Assembly: GCA_964213345.1 (NCBI GenBank)
Contig: CAXOVX010000005.1
Location: 1 to 64,000 of the forward strand
Direction: 5' to 3'
DNA from: CAXOVX01 sp964213345
GTDB lineage: Bacteria > Pseudomonadota > Alphaproteobacteria > Rickettsiales > Midichloriaceae
DNA length: 64,000 nucleotides
The notes below the pieces were generated by a model. That model was not told the DNA's origin, searched no databases, and saw nothing but the letters and a program-made list of their open reading frames with translations. Below are positions 56,623-64,000 of the stretch, in pieces. The position numbers and the translations under genes are program-made. Within the stretch, counting starts at the first letter, position 1. Every line of letters begins with the position of its first letter.

Positions 56623-56707
56623 GCATACGAAAGAACCTCTTGCGTAATTTATTGCAGTAAAAAATGTAAGTGCAGAGTCTGACAAAGTGTTTTTAGATAT
56701 ACACAAA

Positions 56708-56750
56708 AATCTAATCCTAATTTCTATTTTTAAATGAGCACTAGGAGCAA
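56708..56750 (+). repeat. Dispersed repeat family A, copy 9 (partial)
   Basis: Only the left part is kept: 'AATCCTAATTTCTATTTTTA' and 'AATGAGCACTAGGAGCAATT'. The surrounding gap between the convergent ruvX and lptE (56623-57100) shows no gene. A frame at 56807-57073 has neither ribosome binding site nor family likeness. Confidence 0.6.
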
Positions 56751-57100
56751 TTATCTGTTTTGTTTTTTTATTTTGTGTGCGTGCTTAAGCGTTACAACAC
56801 TATTGGATGGTGTGTTTGCTTGCACCCACCCACAGATGGCGGCTTCTATGCGGGAAGGAAACGGCATATAGTAGATATGTGATTAGCAGGATAAATTACA
56901 ACAAGAAGTCAAATGCTTATTGTTGCAATTTTGATAAATATTTCGAGCGTATTCTAACTTACATCCAAAATTTTATGCACAAACGCACTTTGCAACTACT
57001 ATATAAAACAATATGGCTCCAACGTGAATCCACTGAGCGCCAATTGATGTTGCTAACCTTTTTTTTGCAATGACTTTGTTGAGCGCAGCGCGATGCACAA

Positions 57101-57736
57101 TTAGTTTTTACTATGTGTGTGCTCCCCTTTAAAAGCAGATTTGGTACTGGTAGTAAGCTCATTTTGAAGTTTAAATACTAAGCTATCAGCAATTCCGTCC
57201 AAATTCTTTTTAAGTAAATACACGTACTCATGCCCTAATGTTGGTACCTGAAAGCTATCAAACGCTTTGATTTTTCTTCTGTGTAGTATACTACTTACGC
57301 AATTTGTTTGCGCAGAACAACTGGTGCTGATATCGTAATATAACGTTACAAACACCTTTTTTCTAACAAAGCTTAGGTCTTGTTGTACTACAAATGGCAT
57401 ACTTTCTATTTTATACTTGATAGAAAGTAAATTTTCATCTGCATAACTCACGTTCAAAGATCGTAACTTACTTAACATTAGTTCAATTTTATGCTTTAAA
57501 TGATAGTGAAAATTATCGAACTTGCCTTGTAAATTTGAATCTTGGTTTTCCGGTAAAAACTTATCTAATTTTAAATTTTTCACTAATTTCTGAGATAGCT
57601 CTACTCCATCATATCCTAACGCACTCTCTTCCTCTATCTCCTCTGGTACGCCATAAAATGGCCTAAAACTACATCCTACATTAACTGTAATAAGCACACA
57701 AAATAGTAGTAAACGGAGAGACCTTTTTGTAGACAT
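57101..57736 (-). CDS. lptE: LPS-assembly lipoprotein LptE
   Basis: LptE plugs the LptD barrel that places lipopolysaccharide on the cell surface. The product has a lipoprotein signal peptide ('LLLFCVLITVNVGC', Cys about residue 22) followed by 'SFRPFYG', the start seen in many alphaproteobacterial LptE proteins, and 211 residues of mixed alpha/beta. Sequence identity in this family is low, so the call rests on the N-terminus, length and type. It starts 6 bases after trpS, in an efp-trpS-lptE transcript. It implies an LPS-bearing outer membrane. Confidence 0.75.
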   Translation of the reverse strand: MSTKRSLRLLLFCVLITVNVGCSFRPFYGVPEEIEEESALGYDGVELSQKLVKNLKLDKFLPENQDSNLQGKFDNFHYHLKHKIELMLSKLRSLNVSYADENLLSIKYKIESMPFVVQQDLSFVRKKVFVTLYYDISTSCSAQTNCVSSILHRRKIKAFDSFQVPTLGHEYVYLLKKNLDGIADSLVFKLQNELTTSTKSAFKGEHTHSKN

Positions 57737-57742
57737 GTTTCT

Positions 57743-58774
57743 CTACAATCCAAATTTCATATCAAAACCCATCATATGCTTTACATCGCTTAAAGTGCCA
57801 CTCGCAATGCTTCTTGCCTTATAATTTCCCTCTTCTATGATTTCGTTAACATAACTATTATTATCTGCAATATCTCGAGCTTTATTGCAAAGAGGAACTA
57901 ACTTTTCAATTAGGGCATCAGTTAATATAGACTTAAACTGACTCGTTTGTATATTTGCAAATTCCTGTAATGCTTTCTCAAGAGTTGTGTTAGTTAAGCC
58001 ACAATATATGTCCAGCAAGTTACTCAACTCAGGTCTTTTTTCTACATCATACCAGATACCATTGATAGAATCTGTTTTAGCCTTTTTGATTTTTTGCGCA
58101 ATTACATCCATATTATCTGTTAAATTAATTCTGGAAGCATCGACAGGATCGGATTTGCTCATCTTTTTTGTAGCATCGCGCAGACTCATTACCCTACCCA
58201 TATTGGCGTCAATAACTGCTTGCGGTAAAACAAAATAGTCAACACCAAAGTATCTATTAAAGGCTCCAGCGATATCACGCGTTAATTCAACATGCTGTTT
58301 TTGGTCTTCCCCTACTGGCACATGAGTGGTTTTGTACAACAAAATATCTGCTGCCATAAGTATGGGGTATGTATACAGTCCAACAGATACCGATTCTCCC
58401 TTTCCAACAGATTTCTCTTTAAATTGTATCATACGATTCAACCAACCAGTTTGAGTAAAGCATCCCAATATCCAAGCTAGCTCTGAATGTGCACCAACAG
58501 CTGATTGTTGAAATATTATCGATTTACCAGCATCAACACCAGCTGCTAAATACAAAGCAACATTTTTTCTGGTATTTTCTCTTAAAGATTTTGCATTTTG
58601 AGGTACCGTTATAGAATGTAAATCAACGACACAAAAGATGCAATCATACTCAGTTTGCATCATTACCCAGCGTTTTATTGCACCAAGGTAGTTACCTAAT
58701 GTAAGGTGCCCCGTTGGCTGGGCGCCTGAAAATGCGATCTGCTTTTTATTATCTAATGAATCGAGAGAATACAC
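57743..58774 (-). CDS. trpS: Tryptophanyl-tRNA synthetase
   Basis: A class I aminoacyl-tRNA synthetase of 343 residues. The HIGH-type motif is in 'GAQPTGHLTLGNYLGAIKRW', the KMSKS motif in 'KKMSKSDP', with 'DLHSITVP', 'LGCFTQTGWLNRMIQFK' and 'YPILMAADILLYKTTHVPVG' between. It lies 18 bases after efp and 6 bases before lptE. Intact. Confidence 0.97.
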   Translation of the reverse strand: MYSLDSLDNKKQIAFSGAQPTGHLTLGNYLGAIKRWVMMQTEYDCIFCVVDLHSITVPQNAKSLRENTRKNVALYLAAGVDAGKSIIFQQSAVGAHSELAWILGCFTQTGWLNRMIQFKEKSVGKGESVSVGLYTYPILMAADILLYKTTHVPVGEDQKQHVELTRDIAGAFNRYFGVDYFVLPQAVIDANMGRVMSLRDATKKMSKSDPVDASRINLTDNMDVIAQKIKKAKTDSINGIWYDVEKRPELSNLLDIYCGLTNTTLEKALQEFANIQTSQFKSILTDALIEKLVPLCNKARDIADNNSYVNEIIEEGNYKARSIASGTLSDVKHMMGFDMKFGL

Positions 58775-58792
58775 GTTTTTATCCTATTATAT

Positions 58793-59365
58793 CTATTTAG
58801 CACGTTCTAAATACTCCTTGCTGTTGGTATTTACCATCACTCTATCTCCTACATTAATAAACTGCGGAACCATGATACGCACCCCGTTCTCTAGAATTGC
58901 AGGCTTAAATGAAGAAGTAATAGTCTGTCCCTTTATAGCAGGCTCACACTCAGCTATTGCAACCTCAATTACTTCTGGCAAGCTGGCAACAATCGGTTTT
59001 TCATTGTAATTTTCGATTGTAACTGTAATTCCCTCATGCAAGAAAGGTAACTGCTCTCGGTAAAATAGCCCATTATCCACTTCAATCTGCTCAAAAGTTT
59101 CAAGATTCATTAGCATAATACGTTGAGAAGATTCATCAGAATACAGATATTGATATTCAACCTGGTCTAATTGCGCCTTTTCTACATTTTCACTACTCCT
59201 AAATCTAACGTTTAGTTTAGTCCCCCCTCTTATCTCTTTCATTTCCACTTGCATGTAAGCCCCACCTTTGCCCGGCTGTGTATGCATTGTCTTAAGTACA
59301 ATCCACAATTTACCTTCATGCTCTAATACATTTCCTATACGTATGTTATTTGCATCTATTTTCAT
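58793..59365 (-). CDS. efp: Elongation factor P
   Basis: EF-P relieves ribosomes stalled at polyproline stretches. Three beta-barrel domains are visible: the N-terminal KOW-like domain with the conserved lysine loop 'HTQPGKGGAYMQVE' (Lys about 33, the modification site in many species), the OB domain, and the C-terminal 'GQTITSSFKPAILENGVRIM' with 'VPQFINVGDRVMVNT'. ATG 59365 ('MKIDANNIRIGN') matches the family start, and the longer frame from 59413 does not. First gene of efp-trpS-lptE. Confidence 0.96.
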   Translation of the reverse strand: MKIDANNIRIGNVLEHEGKLWIVLKTMHTQPGKGGAYMQVEMKEIRGGTKLNVRFRSSENVEKAQLDQVEYQYLYSDESSQRIMLMNLETFEQIEVDNGLFYREQLPFLHEGITVTIENYNEKPIVASLPEVIEVAIAECEPAIKGQTITSSFKPAILENGVRIMVPQFINVGDRVMVNTNSKEYLERAK

Positions 59366-59610
59366 TGACCTTCTCGCACATAAATTGGTTAGAATCTTTT
59401 CTGTAATATACACCTTTAGATGAAATACCTAAAAAAACCAAGTAGTTAATTGCGATGTACTTGCTGCAAAAAATCTCGTTGTACCAAAAATTTGCCGGTA
59501 TAGCTGTATAAAAAAGGATGTTTATCAAAATTTTTCTCATCAACGAGATTTTTTGGTCCCAAAGAATAGTGGTGTATTATATGAATGCACAAACGAAGGA
59601 GGAAAAGCTT

Positions 59611-59667
59611 ATGGGCAAGTATTACATGAGTGCACCAGGACAACAAAGGCAGTGCGTAGAGGAATAG
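59611..59667 (+). other. Short ORF with a perfect ribosome binding site
   Basis: AAGGAGG lies about nine bases before an ATG opening 18 codons ('MGKYYMSAPGQQRQCVEE'). It is in the 680-bp gap between efp and the phasin gene, which otherwise holds only a family B repeat and the phasin terminator. It could be a small protein, or the stub of a lost gene. Confidence 0.25.
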
Positions 59668-59847
59668 GGTCATGTAAAGAGAGGTTAGTGAGAGCGGACA
59701 AAAGCTTAACGTTAACCCTAAACGATCACAAAAATTATTTTGCCAACTATGAATATAAAGGCTGGTACCGGCTTTCAAGGATTACAAAAAACTACATCTA
59801 TATCAGGGATTTATAATTTCGAGTTGAATTTTTGGTTACGTAAGAGG

Positions 59848-59910
59848 TCTATGCTCTGTATGTTTTTTGCATTTCATTATGCGTAAGCGAGTTTTGGAAG
59901 AAGTCTAATG
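59848..59910 (+). repeat. Dispersed repeat family B, copy 3
   Basis: 'CTATGCTCTGTATGTTTTTT', 'GCATTTCATTATGCGTAAGC' and 'GAGTTTTGGAAGAAGTCTAA'. It lies beyond the terminator of the phasin gene, in the same relative orientation as the other two copies. Confidence 0.7.
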
Positions 59911-59958
59911 TACAAACAACGGTTATAACTGTTGATGGAACGAAAAGGAGTGCGTTCA

Positions 59959-60010
59959 TAAAAAAAATACGAGCCTCAGAATACGCCAAACGAAGCACAC
60001 TGAGACTCGC
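59959..60010 (-). terminator. Rho-independent terminator of the phasin gene
   Basis: On the minus strand GCGAGTCTCAG and CTGAGGCTCG pair (one mismatch) around a GC-containing loop of about 19 bases, followed by TATTTTTTTT. It starts 34 bases after the phasin stop codon. Confidence 0.85.
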
Positions 60011-60044
60011 GCTCTATGAAACCAGACCACAAATCACGGAGTTT

Positions 60045-60470
60045 TTAATTGCAACCTGCTTTCTTTTGAGGAGTACCTGTGGCAGCCCCACTACATGTTG
60101 ATGTCGACTGTGCTGATTTTTTTGCCTCTGATGCAGCATCACAACAAACGTTAGAATACATATCCGAGCACTCATGCATCAAGTTACTTGTGTTTTTAAA
60201 AAGGCTGTCCATGAGCTCACAGTACCCATGCCACCCTTCTTTTGCGAAACTAAGGTACTCTTTTTGCATATGATCTGCGGCACAATTAGCTGCAGACGCT
60301 TTTTTCACAGCATCAAAGCAATTTTGAGTTTGCTTTTGCGTAAATTCAGCAAATACACCAGCTGCCTGTTGCAAGTACTGCATATATCTTTGTTGCATGC
60401 TGGCCATAAATTCTGCCCCTTTCGATGTAAATGACATCAATTGAGCGGGGTGTGGAAAAAAGTGATTCAT
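60045..60470 (-). CDS. Phasin-family granule protein
   Basis: The 141-residue product is almost entirely helical with amphipathic heptads and resembles phasins, which coat polyhydroxyalkanoate granules ('FMASMQQRYMQYLQQAAGVF', 'AEFTQKQTQNCFDAVKKAS'). The C-terminal tail is Ser/Thr/Ala/Cys-rich, ending 'TPQKKAGCN', and the protein holds eight Cys, many for a phasin. The presence of phaC at 31533 supports the call. It stands alone with its own terminator, and a strong terminator fits an abundant protein. Confidence 0.65.
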   Translation of the reverse strand: MNHFFPHPAQLMSFTSKGAEFMASMQQRYMQYLQQAAGVFAEFTQKQTQNCFDAVKKASAANCAADHMQKEYLSFAKEGWHGYCELMDSLFKNTSNLMHECSDMYSNVCCDAASEAKKSAQSTSTCSGAATGTPQKKAGCN

Positions 60471-60641
60471 TTTTTTTACCTCAAACTATAACATGGATAT
60501 CAATACCCATCACAGGTAACATCATATACTGTAATGGAATTTTGTGCAATGCAATATATAAATTTATTTGCTATATGAGTATTTGCAAATAGAGTGGGCT
60601 ATTCGTGAGCTACAGACCTTTGCCTAACACTGAGTTATTGC

Positions 60642-60670
60642 TTGACCAAAATATTCTAAGTTTATAGTAT
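60642..60670 (+). promoter_or_regulatory. Candidate promoter of the AsmA-family gene
   Basis: TTGACC (60642-60647) and TAGTAT (60665-60670) with a 17-bp spacer, 37 bases before the TTG start codon. The -35 is strong and the -10 moderate. Confidence 0.4.
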
Positions 60671-60707
60671 AAAACTCGTATTAAGTTTAAATTTAGGTGT
60701 ATTTAAA

Positions 60708-63506
60708 TTGAAAAAATATACTGTAGTTCTTACTCTAATTTTTCTCAGCATGATTCTGGGAGGCGGGTTGTTTGTATCTCACTTCATAGCGTTTAATCAG
60801 TATAAAAAGGTGTTTCAAGAGTATGCAGCAGAAAAATACAATATAGACGTTAATGTAAAGAACGATGTTCACGTCGTGTTTTTACCGCATCCGTATTTGA
60901 GTTTGGATAATGTTAGTGTTAGATATCGTGATGTTTTAATGCTGTATGCAAAGAATGTTCAGATAAAAATTTCGCTACGCGATTTATTTACGTGGAAGAC
61001 TGGCCCAAATGTTGAAAAAATTATATTCAATCATGGAATTTTATCTGGAGAAATAGGATTGCACTATCTACAGACAGTATTTTCTGAAAAAAAACTTACA
61101 ACGTACTTCATGGATTTTAATGATCTTGAAATCAGTACAAAAAAGCACAAACAAGGAGGATTCAAAAATCTGCTACACGTAAAATCACTTCAATCCATGT
61201 ATAACGAGGGTAGCTCATTAGCCCTTGAAGGCATTGTGGGGTATAATAATGCTTATAATCACATATCTTTTGACATAAGTGATGTGTATTCATCAGTAGC
61301 TCGTATGCAACTTGTTTGCAAATCAGATAGAATGACTGCCAGTTTTGTAAGTAATAATTTTGATTTAGAAAATTTTAGCAAAATGTACGGGACGTTAAGC
61401 GTAAAATTGAAAAACGCAGAAATACTTCCTAATGCACTAATAGATGAAAAAAATAATAAAGATGAATTGGTTTTGTACAGTGATGTTACTTTACTACTTC
61501 CTACTAAAACAATACTTTTTTCTAATTTTAGCATTTCATCTAATGCAATTGAAAACTTAAAGGGAAAAATATTTCTCGATGTACTGGATAGTGGTATCGA
61601 GATTAGAGGGTGTGTTAGTGTCAAAAAATTGAATTTTGACGTTAGCACTGCGACAAAACAGGAGTACTATTTTTGGCAAGATATCATGAATGTTGTACTT
61701 AACGGGTTTAATATGCGTGATGTAAGCATGCTCAATAACGTTACTGCTGCTATCGATTTTAGTGCAGAAAAGATTGTTGTAGCAAATGAGGTAATACTGA
61801 ATACCAGTCTTAGTTTGGATATATTTAAAGGGGTAGGGCTTTTAAATGCATTATCTGCAGAATTACCAGGATCAACCGCAATTAATTTGTGGGGAACGAT
61901 CTCCCATAATAGCATTAGACCTAAATTCATTGGTAATGTAAATTTAAAAAGCAAAAATTTTGCTGCTTTTGTGGTTTGGAGTGGTATTCCCCAGAAATTT
62001 AAACAAGTTGTAAGCGATAATTTTAGCACTGCTACAATGACAGCTAAGATATACTTGATCCCATCTTTAGTGAAATTGTTTGATATTGAAGTTGGTATTG
62101 GGGGAGCAACTAAAATTCAGGGAGTATTGAAATTTGCTAAAACTGAAAGTCAAACGATAGCTATATATTCCACATTATATGTGGATAAAATAAATCTAGA
62201 TAAATTGCAGATAGGCGATTTCTTTGATCACTACTTCGCTTTACTTTATGCAGCTGATTCTGATAAATCTGGAGAAGCTCACTTTAAGCTGCTTAACAAT
62301 TATATGTTTTTAAGAACGTGGGCTTTTCCTGTGCACTTAAAGTTAGTGGTGGATAGATGTTTGTTAAAAACGTTAGAATTACGGAATATCAGTACAGAGG
62401 TATCAATAAATAGCAACAACTTTCGGCTTGCAAATTTCAGTATCAACACTGAATTGCTAAAGGCAAGCGGTGATTTTAGTATGTCTTTACCTACTCTTCG
62501 TCCCAAAATTGTAGCCAATATCAAATTTGAAGATTTAGATTTGCAAGTGCTTGCGAAGCTTTTTCCCACAAAAGAGCAATTAAGTCAAGATGCTACCAAT
62601 ATTATTAACACAACTGAATTTTCAAACATCGATATTGAGCCTACCCCTCATCAAAATTTTAATTTTTTCTCTATGGCTCATTATGATGGTAAAATTAACG
62701 TAAGTGCTGGTAGAATAAAGGTAAATCAGGATATTAATTTGGAAAAATTGAATTTTGCGTTACTTTTTAACAATGGAGTCATCAGCCTAAAAGAAATGAA
62801 AGCCAATGCTTTCAATGGAAGTTTTGTTCTTGCGGGGAATGCTATAATATCTGAAACTATTCCACGTATGGACTGCATTTTTTCCCTAAATAGCATCAAT
62901 CCCAATAGAATACTACATTTCATCACCGGATTAGACAAGATAAACGGCTACATGAATATCAACGGAGTGTCTAATACGTATGGTAATGATATGCCTACTT
63001 TACGCAGCAATCTGGATGGCAACATTATATTTGCCGGAAAAATGATAACATGGAATGGATTTAATTTGGACTCAATTGTTGCGCTTGTCGATTCAGAAGA
63101 CTGGAGTGATCCCAGTGCTAACATTGCAGATGCGATAACTCAGGTAAATAGCCATTTTGACAGAGGTAGTAGTTTATTTGACGATTTACAAGGTAGTATC
63201 AAGATACAAGATGGGGTCGCGAGTATGAGTGATATTAAAATCGCTAACAATAGATTGAGTGGCATATTTGCCGCTAATTATGATGTGAGCAGTAATTTTA
63301 TCAATTCTATTGCGATTTTTTCTTTTATGCCTGTAAATGGTGTAGTGCCTCTAAGCATCAACCTAAGCAGCAATGGGCAGTTATCTGATAAATATAGTAC
63401 GAAGTTTAATGCTCAGGCATTACTAGATTTTATAGGAAGACAAGCCAACTCACATGGTGATTCAGTTGTATCTGAACCATCTACGTTGCGCGATCGCTTA
63501 TCTTAA
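60708..63506 (+). CDS. AsmA-family envelope protein
   Basis: A 932-residue product starting with TTG. It has an N-terminal membrane anchor ('VVLTLIFLSMILGGGLFVS'), then the AsmA N-terminal domain ('VFLPHPYLSLDNVSVRY') and a long beta-rich middle. At the C-terminus is the AsmA_2 pattern 'LRSNLDGNIIFAGKMITWNG', 'LFDDLQGSIKIQDGVASMSD' and 'GVVPLSINLSSNGQLSDKYS'. AsmA-like proteins (YhdP, TamB kin) bridge the periplasm and are thought to move phospholipid to the outer membrane. Intact and monocistronic as far as visible. Confidence 0.85.
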   Translation: MKKYTVVLTLIFLSMILGGGLFVSHFIAFNQYKKVFQEYAAEKYNIDVNVKNDVHVVFLPHPYLSLDNVSVRYRDVLMLYAKNVQIKISLRDLFTWKTGPNVEKIIFNHGILSGEIGLHYLQTVFSEKKLTTYFMDFNDLEISTKKHKQGGFKNLLHVKSLQSMYNEGSSLALEGIVGYNNAYNHISFDISDVYSSVARMQLVCKSDRMTASFVSNNFDLENFSKMYGTLSVKLKNAEILPNALIDEKNNKDELVLYSDVTLLLPTKTILFSNFSISSNAIENLKGKIFLDVLDSGIEIRGCVSVKKLNFDVSTATKQEYYFWQDIMNVVLNGFNMRDVSMLNNVTAAIDFSAEKIVVANEVILNTSLSLDIFKGVGLLNALSAELPGSTAINLWGTISHNSIRPKFIGNVNLKSKNFAAFVVWSGIPQKFKQVVSDNFSTATMTAKIYLIPSLVKLFDIEVGIGGATKIQGVLKFAKTESQTIAIYSTLYVDKINLDKLQIGDFFDHYFALLYAADSDKSGEAHFKLLNNYMFLRTWAFPVHLKLVVDRCLLKTLELRNISTEVSINSNNFRLANFSINTELLKASGDFSMSLPTLRPKIVANIKFEDLDLQVLAKLFPTKEQLSQDATNIINTTEFSNIDIEPTPHQNFNFFSMAHYDGKINVSAGRIKVNQDINLEKLNFALLFNNGVISLKEMKANAFNGSFVLAGNAIISETIPRMDCIFSLNSINPNRILHFITGLDKINGYMNINGVSNTYGNDMPTLRSNLDGNIIFAGKMITWNGFNLDSIVALVDSEDWSDPSANIADAITQVNSHFDRGSSLFDDLQGSIKIQDGVASMSDIKIANNRLSGIFAANYDVSSNFINSIAIFSFMPVNGVVPLSINLSSNGQLSDKYSTKFNAQALLDFIGRQANSHGDSVVSEPSTLRDRLS

Positions 63507-63732
63507 ATTTTATGGTTGGGGGTTCTTGCGCATCACAAAATGAGTATATGCAAATATATGGAACTGAGTTTTAACAGCATAATTACGAAATGTGATTTGT
63601 ATGGATTGAGAAAAATAATTAGTGTACCCTCTAAGAGTTAGTGTTGCGCAATATCCTGTAAAGCAGTGCAGCTGGGGTGTTGCGTAAGTTGTTGGATCAA
63701 AAAAAGTGGTACATAGGTAAGTCTGATTTTGT

Positions 63733-64000
63733 ATGCCGCCATTGTTAGGGACAGTACGTACATTATGCAATTTTAAGTACATTATTTTTGTATTGGTTTT
63801 TTGCTGCCTGTTTTCCATGCTCTTCTCTAAGAAAGCGGTGGCGTATGATACTAAGGCAGATTGGCAAGAAGGTACTAGCTTCAGCGATTGTGATGATAAA
63901 AGCTCTCTTGCTAAAGTAATTTGTGTAATAACAGACATTGTAAAGCTTCTTGGACAGTGTTTTATCAGTCAAATACAGTACTTTGGGATAGACTATGATA
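63733..64000 (+). CDS. Exported protein of unknown family, cut by the window end
   Basis: From ATG 63733 an open frame runs to the last base. It begins with a clear signal peptide ('YIIFVLVFCCLFSMLFSKKAVA', cleavage likely after A-V-A near residue 40), followed by 'YDTKADWQEGTSFSDC' and a hydrophobic stretch 'LAKVICVITDIVKLLGQCF'. The arrangement of signal peptide, short soluble part, Cys and hydrophobic helix recalls type IV secretion components such as VirB2 or the N-terminus of VirB6-like proteins, but the sequence is too short to decide. No clear ribosome binding site is present. Confidence 0.45.
   Translation, partial: MPPLLGTVRTLCNFKYIIFVLVFCCLFSMLFSKKAVAYDTKADWQEGTSFSDCDDKSSLAKVICVITDIVKLLGQCFISQIQYFGIDYD

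Noticed and set aside
56807..57073. 88-codon plus-strand frame between ruvX and lptE
   Set aside because: No ribosome binding site or family likeness. It lies in a gap with a degraded repeat and is probably chance.
63510..63938. 142-codon minus-strand frame at the window end
   Set aside because: The plus strand over the same bases encodes a clear signal peptide and an open frame to the end, which explains the coding-like composition better.

Overview
The window comes from a visibly AT-rich genome of an obligately host-associated alphaproteobacterium, most likely Rickettsiales or Holosporales. The evidence is a decayed RAGE-type TraA relaxase, many fragmented insertion sequences, housekeeping genes of alphaproteobacterial type (SecB, PlsX-FabH, FtsZ, DnaE, BamA-RseP, LptE, RuvX), and small dispersed intergenic repeats like the palindromic elements known from Rickettsia. 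I cannot name the species from sequence alone.

Layout. 0-4.6 kb: wreck of a Ti-type TraA conjugative relaxase/helicase, cut at its 5' end by an IS982 relic. 4.7-11.2 kb: secB, a dead fragment, and a very large RTX/hemolysin-like protein with seven N-terminal repeats (two frameshifts), a lipase-like domain lacking its serine, membrane segments and a histidine-rich tail. 12.2-15.2 kb: algH, tRNA-Ile2(CAT), plsX-fabH. 15.4-19.4 kb: nested insertion sequences (IS630 interrupted by IS982, followed by a second IS982 type). 19.5-22.1 kb: an S9-family 'peptidase' with all three catalytic residues replaced, and a small cysteine-rich protein. 22.2-23.7 kb: IS110 wreck with structured flanks. 23.9-33.4 kb (minus strand): dnaE, ftsZ, a biotin-carboxylase/BCCP subunit (PccA type) and phaC. 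33.9-37.0 kb: an anaerobic ribonucleotide reductase operon (nrdD, a separately encoded glycyl-radical domain, nrdG). 37.1-38.0 kb: another IS630 relic. 38.0-43.7 kb (minus): murG, a hypothetical membrane protein, rpiB, an SH3-domain protein, coaD, a BON-domain protein, pdxY. 43.9-47.6 kb: MaoC-Pta fusion, ackA, fabI, tRNA-fMet. 47.9-51.5 kb: IS graveyard whose right half is a near-identical inverted copy of the 17.9-19.4 kb block. 52-60.5 kb: bamA-rseP-gatC, ruvX, efp-trpS-lptE, a phasin. 60.7-63.5 kb: an AsmA-family protein, then a partial exported protein running off the end.

How the genes fit together. PhaC, the phasin, the PccA-type carboxylase and the MaoC-Pta/AckA/FabI operon suggest polyhydroxyalkanoate storage, acyl-CoA overflow through acyl-phosphate to ATP, and fatty acid synthesis (with PlsX/FabH feeding phospholipids). 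Together with the oxygen-sensitive NrdDG reductase this suggests life at least partly without oxygen, for example in an anoxic or microoxic host compartment. BamA, SecB, LptE, RseP, the BON protein and AsmA form the envelope-biogenesis component.

Most notable: (1) a full-length S9 hydrolase with Ser, Asp and His all substituted; (2) a large RTX-like protein whose embedded lipase-like fold has lost the nucleophile serine; (3) NrdD lacking its glycyl-radical tail, which sits on a separate small ORF with its own strong ribosome binding site; (4) a ~100-bp dispersed repeat family (nine full or partial copies) and a second ~60-bp family (three copies, each just 3' of a minus-strand gene); (5) a 1.4-1.5 kb inverted repeat of nested insertion sequences bracketing ~30 kb of essential genes.
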